A DNA stretch of 64,000 nt, from assembly GCA_030142905.1 (NCBI GenBank), contig JASJOG010000076.1, positions 248,001 through 312,000 of the forward strand, read 5' to 3'. The position numbers and the translations under genes are program-made. Shown piece by piece: positions 56,255-64,000 of the stretch; positions within the stretch are counted from its first letter, which is position 1; each line of letters starts with the position of its first letter. Source of the DNA: Heliopora coerulea. Its lineage: Eukaryota; Cnidaria; Anthozoa; Scleralcyonacea; Helioporidae. The notes beneath the pieces are model-generated. The model did not search any database and was not told the origin of the DNA. It saw only the letters and a program-made list of their open reading frames with translations.

Positions 56255-58246
56255 CTGATCGCAGATCCTCTGAGATCAACATTCAGTACGCTGGCTGTGG
56301 AATGAATTCCTTCTGCCGTCATATAGGTGGACTGCTGACTGAGACCAAGTTTTTGTGTTGGTTTTTTTAGTTTTACTTTTATTTTTTTGCTTTTCTTCCC
56401 TGCAATAATACCGTTAACCCATCGAATCATGTAACCAAAAGATCACACCATTTTACCCATATCACAATGGAAGACTTTAATAATTCTTAATTGTGGAGTC
56501 ACATTACAGAAAAGAGTGATGCATGAGAGAAATGATCGAGCAAAATGAAAAACATTGCCCCTCAATTTCACTCCTCTGGCTTTCGAGTTTGTTATTTTAT
56601 TTCGGTGAGGTTGTCAAATCATTCCAGTTTGTTTGAATTTACTGACTTCCAGTTCGCTGTATGACATATGAAACGTCAATAAACTCTGATCCCAATCAAC
56701 TGCACAGCTAAAACTACCGAACAAAAAGTTTATTTTGCATGCAAGTCCTCTCGATCGACAAGTTTTAATTGTAGACGCAAAAGGAAAGATAAAAATGCTC
56801 ATGTTGGGTTTTGTGCTGTTGCCGTCGCTCTATCTTGATTACGAAGCCCAACGCACAACTTAACTTCAGGAGTTATACACACAGACCTAAGTTATTTTAT
56901 TTCAATCATATTTTTATATATACATGAATCGTTACCATAAAAGGATTTATAAAGATTACAGGATATGAATTAAATTAGTTCTCATCAGTCGGAATGCATG
57001 TGGCGCACTTGCGAGTTTTCTTTATCTCATTATAACAGTTCCTGTTAGGCTATTACACATATTTCATCAAGACAATTAATTCACACAATTAACTTACAGA
57101 ATATCAGAGCACAATATTCTAACAGCACCAACGAAGCAACTCTCTTTCGAATTCGAGAAAATTGTTTGAACACGTAATCACGTGACGCGGTTATTGCCCA
57201 CTTGAACCTCATAATTCGAAAATTCCAGATCATTTTAAATTTAGACGAAATATTTCTATTGTAGTATCTTTTTAAAGAACCTGTCCGTTTGCTTGTTTTC
57301 TGCTGGACTTTTTTGTTTGTTTTCTGTTGGACTTGCAGTCTTACGACGGTAACACTTTGACGACAATGTGTAGATCAGGCGCGCAACATGCATCATGCAA
57401 CATTGCACACAAGATAAAGCACCAGACCGTCGTTAATCTCGAGCAATATCAAACAAAAACAAGGGACTTGTCAAATTCTCGTTATTTCACCTGAGACTTC
57501 CCCAGAGATATCCGGAGCCCAGAGGCATATCTTGAACTGAGTTATTTGGCCTTGCGCGAGTGATTTCTTGCAGTTTTTAATCTTGCGAAAGTACATCCTG
57601 TTATTCCATCCTCTGCGTCATATCCTCCAACAAGACTATTCTCACCACTGTAATATATGAGCGACCATTGTTCATGAAACGCACAAGAATGTTTACATAA
57701 TTGTAACGAAAATTAATCATTTTTAGGAAGAGAGGGTCACTCCAATGGAAGATATCGAGCAGCGAGGTTTGACAGTTTTAAACGACTGCGCAAATCGTAT
57801 GCTTAGTAATCAACGCTCCGTCAACTGTATAATTCTCAAAACCAAAGAAAACTGAAGAACTAAAAAAGTCAGAAATTTAGACGCGAGTTGGTCTCTTGAC
57901 GACCGCCGTCTGTTATTCAGACGTACTTAGAGCGCTGGATAATTTTCATCTGCGGTTGATATTTTGACTTCAACAGAACAAACGTATCTCAACTTAGGAT
58001 CAGGAAAAAGTGTCTTTCACGATTTCACCCTTAAAGAGTCGGAGGCATGTACTGTATTATGTCTGCTGTCTAAGCAATCATCAATTAATCAAATGATGAC
58101 ATTACACACCGGCCAGACCGACGAACTCCTTCTGCTCAAAATTGGGGAGAGGTCTGCCCTTGGACAAACAAAAAACATAAACCAAACCTTTATCAAAGGC
58201 CAAGTTCGATTAGCGCACTGTTCCTCTTCAAGTTTCCATTTTTAGA
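56255..58246. other. intergenic, nothing recognised
   Basis: AT-rich sequence with short frames only. A TCACGTGAC E-box occurs at 57179-57187, about 1 kb before the next start codon; no other site seems worth naming. Confidence 0.5.
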
Positions 58247-61200
58247 ATGAGTAAGCCATGCCAGCACTTGAAAACATCAGTGGCAAACACGAGAAGCTCT
58301 AGATTCGAATACTTGGAAGAATTTGTGATTAAACGCGGACATCACCTCAGAGGTATGTGGTATAAGTTGCGCAAATCACTTACGAAAATGACCGGGTGAT
58401 CACAGTACGATTAAATTTTTGTTATCCTTCCTTCATGCGTTCGCTTTTTAAGATATGTTATTTGAATTTAGTTATCAAAACTATGTCAATATGAGATCTA
58501 TCAAACGTGGCATGACTCACGAACCATTGCCGCTGTAGCCATAAAAGCGTGCGTCGTCTTCCTGGTCCGTCATTCAATGCTCAAAGACACTCGAAGAAAC
58601 ATGCACAGATCTGATAAAGCAGAGATGAGAGAAAGACACGCAAAAACGGCCATAAAAAACATCAAGAATTCTGTTTTTCCAACTCACAATGGTATTTTGT
58701 CGCACGTGGCTGCTTTCGTCCTCACTGTTGGTTTCGTAATTTACACCTCGTCGAGTAAAAAGGAAGAATCGACTTTCACAAAATTCTTCGCGACGTTAAT
58801 TCGCTTCATTCATCTTTTCGGTTTCGCGACTTGGTTCGGCGTTCAATTCTGGGTCCATGTTACAGGTAAGTGTTACAGGTACTGATGCTATATGAGAAAC
58901 TCATGCTACATACTAGCGTTTTTTCTACAGAACTCTTCTCTAAAAATAAAAAAAGATGAGAAAGTCTCCTATTGGTATGGCCATGTGCGCTATACTCAAA
59001 ATATATTTAGCCATAATAGATACAAATCTAGGGGTGGCATGATCACCTGTACGTTGGTGGAAAACGTACGAATTCGTAGTCTATAGTCACTTGAGGCACA
59101 TTTTTAGATCAATGGCAAATTAAACTGTTCGACTGTTTCACAGCAAACAATCCGTACGACGTTATTCGTTCGTCAAACGTTTGTCATACATAGCCTTAGG
59201 TCTCACGAAGTAAGAAAGAAAGAACAAGTCACGTGGGGTTTAAATTTGAAAACAGTTCACCATGGCTTGCAGTATGGGTCGGCATTGAACCCATGTCATG
59301 TTACATGAAGATTTAGTTGGCTTGATGGCGAGATACTAGCGCTGAATCCATTTAAGAAACATGATCATAATTTTTCTTCCGAATTTTACTGTTTACGATA
59401 ACAGCAAACTGCCGTGTACCGTGCCTACGGCAAGAATTTATTCCGGAACCATTGTTGAATTTAGCGAGTTTCCCACGTCCTTAAGGTCAACCCCGCAGTT
59501 AGTACATAATAAAAATGCTGAGTAATACCAAAGCCGCCTGCACAATTGTGGATGCTATACCTCAGATAATCAATATTCCGGTCCTAACCTACTGAACTGG
59601 AGCTAAAATACTGGATAGGTCAAAGATTAGAGAACGAGATCTTTTTCTTTTTTCATTGAGAGAAGATATTTACGTGTAAATTTGGGTCTGTATAAATTTC
59701 GTCGTCCGATGTGACGAGATAACGTCGGTGAAGACCGGACTTAAAGTGCTTGTGGTGGTTTTGGCCAGTTAACTGGTAAGACGATGAATAAGGGCTTGGT
59801 CGTGGTAGCTGACTCGATAGATAGCATTCCTTTTAAAGTTTAAAACAGGAAAAAAGTTACTGTCATGTTGACTTAGTGTTGCGCCATAGCATAAGTCTAA
59901 TCTTTCCTTTTCCTTTATCAAATGATATACTTCCTTTATATCTACCTAAGTCGAATGTAAACTAAAGTTAAATAGTTTGCTACTCTATATCTTTGCAGGT
60001 TTCACCATGCATAAAACTCTCACAAGAAATGCTTTTTTTAAAATTCAAAGCAAGATATTCCCGATGTATTTCATGACAGGAGTCATCACCAGTGCTGTAT
60101 CGCTTCTTACACACCTCCATATAAACCCGGTGGGATCATGGGAAAAAGACAGGCAGTCATTCTATCAGGTGAGATTTTGGCTGTAGCTAATTGGTGCGCG
60201 CTTGATACCCCCAGCCAATCAAGTTCAGCGAATCCTGCCCCACATTTTATTCGACTCAAATTATGCAGTGTGAGGAACAAATTAGATGCGCAAATTGTGG
60301 CGTGCTGTGGACAGGTATTCTCAGGAGACGAATTTCGAATATCATGCAAAAAAAGAACAACATATTAGGTAGATACCTTCCTACACATTTTGCATATTAT
60401 TAGATAACTGAATATCCCTTCTTTGTTTGGGAGCTTTCCAACGCAATTTCATGAATTTTTCGGGAACATATATCATACGTATCTCTGGTAATGATCCTAC
60501 CGGCCGTATTTTGCAATTGTTAGAATTTTGGGTCAAAGTATTTGGAACAGTTTCCCCAGAAAAGGGAACAGTAATCAAAATAGGGCAAGACCAAGGTTTT
60601 ATTCATAATTTTTAGGGTTTCCTCAAGTATATATGGTTCACTTAACTTATATAAATGACGATTGCTTCAGAAGTTTGTTTCCTAATTTTGTCGATGTGCT
60701 CATTCCAACATGCAGTTTATTTCGTCGATGAGACTTCCGATTGTATGCCCTCGTTTCAAATAATTATTTTCGATGGCTATAGCTGTATGATTTTTCATAG
60801 CAGTCGAATGGAAAGTGACCTAATGTGCATATCTCAATACAACCTAAAAGTTAATCAAGGTCTTTGCATTTTATGAATTTTTGACGAATTAGAGCATATT
60901 TGGCCTCAAAAAGATTTTCTAAGAATTTTGATTTTTTTTTTTTCTGATGTAAGTTTACTTTAATTGTTTATTAACATTTACTGGGTTATTTTTATTCTTT
61001 TCAGACTATCGGGCTGCTCGTTTCTTTGCTATGTTCCTCACTCAACTTATCGTACCTTGGACCCTACACTACGCAACTGGCTCGGGTCAGAGCTGAGCGC
61101 TTGGAATTCCTGGGAATCAAAGACGGAGTTGGCCGAGTCAATCTAGATTTGGTTAAAAACGACGAGACATACATGGAAATAAGGAAAAGCTTCATGAAAA

Positions 61201-61292
61201 TGCACATGCTTTGTTCGTTGGTCAACGTTTTGTGTTACGGTGCTTGCGGTATCAATATGTGGTGTCTGGCGACAAAACGGCTTTCGCTTTGA
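58247..61292 (+). CDS. TMEM205-like multi-pass membrane protein
   Basis: Four exons: 58247-58352, 58539-58865, 59999-60168, 61005-61292; all junctions keep frame, 296 residues. From about residue 110 it follows TMEM205 (DUF4149): FIHLFGFATWFGVQFWVHVTG, then a soluble loop with KIQSKIFPMYF, a hydrophobic helix (MTGVITSAVSLL), TIGLLVSLLCSSLNL, a conserved charged loop, and a last helix MLCSLVNVLCYGACG. I count five hydrophobic segments, the first (about 86-105, HVAAFVLTVGFVIYT) lying before the family core. Human TMEM205 has 189 residues; the extra 90 here are a basic N-terminus. Translation could instead begin at the in-frame ATG 58577, dropping exon 1. Human TMEM205 is linked to cisplatin resistance and secretion; its function here is unknown. 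Confidence 0.82.
59250..59345 (-). repeat. possible tRNA-related SINE remnant in TMEM205-like intron 2
   Basis: The minus strand contains a box B-like GGGTTCAATGCC, but the A box is degraded. Confidence 0.3.
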
Positions 61293-64000
61293 AGCCCAGA
61301 TAAGTGTTTAAAGCCTTGAGAAAACAAAAATGCAAATTGCTTCAACTTTAAACTTAAGCTTGACTTGGTCCACCTTGCATTGCTTTGATCAATAAGTAAT
61401 GTCCGACCGACTTCATATTTCAAAGTATGTTTAGTTCGACTTTCGTCCTTTCTTGGCTGTTGAAACCAGCCTTCACAAAGTCAGTCATGGAGGTATTAAT
61501 ATCGCTCTCGGGGAATCAAAGACTGTGGTAACCCAACGTCACAAGCACTGACGTGGCTTGTGTCAACTTGCGCTCTTGTTTTATCATCCTCAAAGCGAGT
61601 GAGGCCTTATCCACAGCCTATGACAGTGTCGCATACAATTCTTCACTCTCGTGTATGTGATTACCTTAGAAATGCACAACGCCTGCTTACTATTCGCTCA
61701 CAAATGTTGCAATATGTCCTGAACAGTCTTGTGACTGAATCCTATTCCTGAAACGTAAATTCATTCCCGAGGCCCCTCTGGCCTGCGTGGCAGGCTAACA
61801 ACCCTCGGCCTTGCGGCCCTGGGCTGGTTTTGAGACCGAGGGCAAATCTTTAACTATACCGACTGACCAAAACCAGAGAATAACATTTTTTTATCCTGCT
61901 TGTGGAGTGATTTAAGACAAACTTCAATTCAACATTAATCTCAACCGAGGGGCATTGAACCGATCATTCACCACTCAGCAGTCAATACTCCGCAATCTTA
62001 AACCTCTTTAAATTTACTCGTTTAGTTTAGTGAGTGATAGGGATGACCAGTGTCATTTCAAATAGGTAGTGGATGTAAGAGGGTCGAGGATCCTGAAATA
62101 AGCTGTGATTGTCCTTAATATTTGTTCTCTTTCAGTCACATGGTGTTCATGTCTATGTTGCCGTTCGTGCCATGTGTTGCAAGCGTGGAAATCTCTTTTG
62201 GTTCAACCACAGTCGTGAATGAACCTATTAACTTAAATTTTGCAAAGCATTGTGGCTATATTGTACATTACGCCATTTTTTTCTGTACCGTAAATTAGAC
62301 TAAATTTACATTGAACAAAATGGTGAACATGTCCCCTGTAAAAGCCCCAAGAGTTTTTATGAGGACCGTTTCTGAAGTCGCTACGAACATCCAGTTTCCC
62401 TGTTATCTTCTTCATATCGATTCCAAATGCCTAAATTACTTGTAGAGTAATCAAAATGGCGCAAATTAACTTAAGGCACGGGGGTATGCAGTAATTTGAT
62501 AAAAATTATTCTATAATTATAAAATTGTAATAAAGGTTTTAAGTTAATTATCAGCACCAATATTGTATTACGAAATATCGTTATGTTAATGTTTGGTTAC
62601 AAATGCATTGTAACCCGATTGGAATTTCTTATTTGGGATAATTTTATACGTTACGTTAAGTAACGAAATCGTATTTAAATGTTGTAGTTTACTGTTTTGC
62701 TCCTTATAACTTATTATTCCTTTGATGTAAAAATAGATGTAATCCGTTAAAGGTCTCATATTTAAGCAGGAAGGAATGACATGAGTAAGATTTTCTCAAG
62801 GGAAACCACCAATGAGGACCCTTGAACATTTCAGAAGAGCCCTCTCAGCATCCATTATCAACTCTGATTTTTCATCGATTCATCTGGTGAATGCGTTAAA
62901 AGAAAGCATTCGATGCACTGTGTCCAATCGCCCGTTCAGGAGACAAAGCCAATGGCTGACGCCAGTAAATGTGTACTTATTTAGTAGGACAAACGCTGAG
63001 TAAAGGGAATGATAGTCCCCCCTTACATTCGCATACAGTTAATGCTTAGCTATTCTGGTGGTGTCAGATCGTTTGTAAAAAAGGGAACAAATCTCCCCCG
63101 ACTCAGTTACTCTGATGTTAATGGAAGAAATTTGAATAAATTTCAATAAACTTGCCGACTATTGCTGAAACAGATTTGAGTTCTTTTCTTAAGACAATTT
63201 GAACCCTTTCCAAGGATGGGAAATGGGAAGCAGGCTATAAAACTTTCTTTTTAGGATTATTATATTCTTATCTTGGAAAACAATTCATAAAAAATACCAG
63301 GGGATTCAATTTAAAGCCATTTTAATACTACAGGGTGTTTCACACGTACTGTTTCCCAGAAATGCTTCAGATGGTGCAACTTCAACGGTATTTAAAAAGT
63401 CGTGAGACTGTGATAATTTTTCGCTAATTCTGCTAGCATATTGATGAACGGTTGTCGGAAATGGATGAGTGTCCTTCTTGGTCAAATGACATATTCAACA
63501 GTTTGTATTTTTATTGTTTTTGTTATTTCATCATCCCACTCAATCCATGATATTTGCTTCAATGGATATACTTGTCTTACGTAATAGCTAAATCTTAGCT
63601 GGCGACCTTGGAGACGAAGTAATTTCTCCTTGTAGCGGACATTTTTAGAAGGTTTCTTTATCTCTTTAAGCGAGGAACCATTCCCAACCACGTTGTCCAC
63701 GAGAGACAAAAATATCGCGAAATTATTACATTCAGCCCATACTTCCCTGAGTGTATTCCGTGAAAACTTCCGCCGGGAAACCCTTACGTTGATAATTTAG
63801 CTAAGCAACCGATGCGTGGGCGATGGTCGAATAGAAGCGTGTTGGTGGTGTTGTGACACACCGACTTCGACCTTGGCTCTGGTAAATAGCTGAAGGAACC
63901 CTGAGGATTCGTTCCAGCAGACTGAACCTTTATCGCCGAACAAGAATTAAACGTTACTGGGGCGGATAAGAGAGTAACAAAAGTAAGGACATTGTCTGTT
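61293..64000. other. intergenic, no supported gene
   Basis: Short frames only. A box B-like GGTTCAATGCCC on the minus strand near 61945-61960 hints at another SINE relic. The 75-residue minus-strand frame at 63482-63709 lacks an ATG at its open end and any domain I recognise. Confidence 0.5.

Overview
This looks like a fragment of a cnidarian nuclear genome, most likely an anthozoan (coral or sea-anemone relative). The evidence is AT-rich DNA, small GT-AG-spliced exons in large introns, Met-initiated genes of animal families (MRPS28, HDDC2, an AAK1/BMP2K kinase, a TMEM205-like protein), signal-peptide/Ig-like exons of phase 1, and many short palindromic MITEs, tRNA-like SINEs and Penelope-like element remnants. 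The species cannot be named from sequence alone. All gene models below were built by eye from exon homology, splice sites and frame continuity.

Layout. 1-7779 has no host gene; it carries a 1.77 kb pogo-like transposon (4577-6344) with a zinc-finger/HIRAN-like gene and a collapsed transposase. 7780-10969 (minus) is a secreted or surface Ig-like gene whose stalk region was duplicated in a perfect 554 bp tandem repeat. 11150-12581 is a foldback element with a degenerate telomere-repeat core. 12983-13627 is a second, smaller relative of the HIRAN transposon. 15258-16407 (minus, MRPS28) and 16644-20658 (plus, HDDC2) are a divergent pair sharing a 236 bp intergenic region. 21193-23238 is a small unrecognised basic protein. 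24349-32600 is a complete 11-exon NAK-family kinase with C-terminal NPF/DPF motifs.

34892-52219 is the most unusual stretch: two tandem coiled-coil genes, one of 1,550 residues in two exons, the other a 3,501-residue ORF in a single uninterrupted 10.5 kb exon. The second contains eight modules spaced exactly 180 nt (60 residues), plus a ninth, with a conserved QRIKVCSFNER-like motif. A decayed copy of its 3' part lies downstream near 54.55 kb.

55347-56242 is a Penelope-like element remnant with a GIY-YIG endonuclease pseudogene, 114 bp inverted ends each carrying a hammerhead-ribozyme-like core, and an apparent 12 bp target duplication. 58247-61292 is a TMEM205-like membrane protein. The rest (61293-64000) has no gene I can support.

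The host genes do not form one pathway: mitochondrial translation, nucleotide hydrolysis, endocytic kinase signalling, a membrane protein and cytoskeleton-like coiled coils sit side by side, as is normal in an animal genome.
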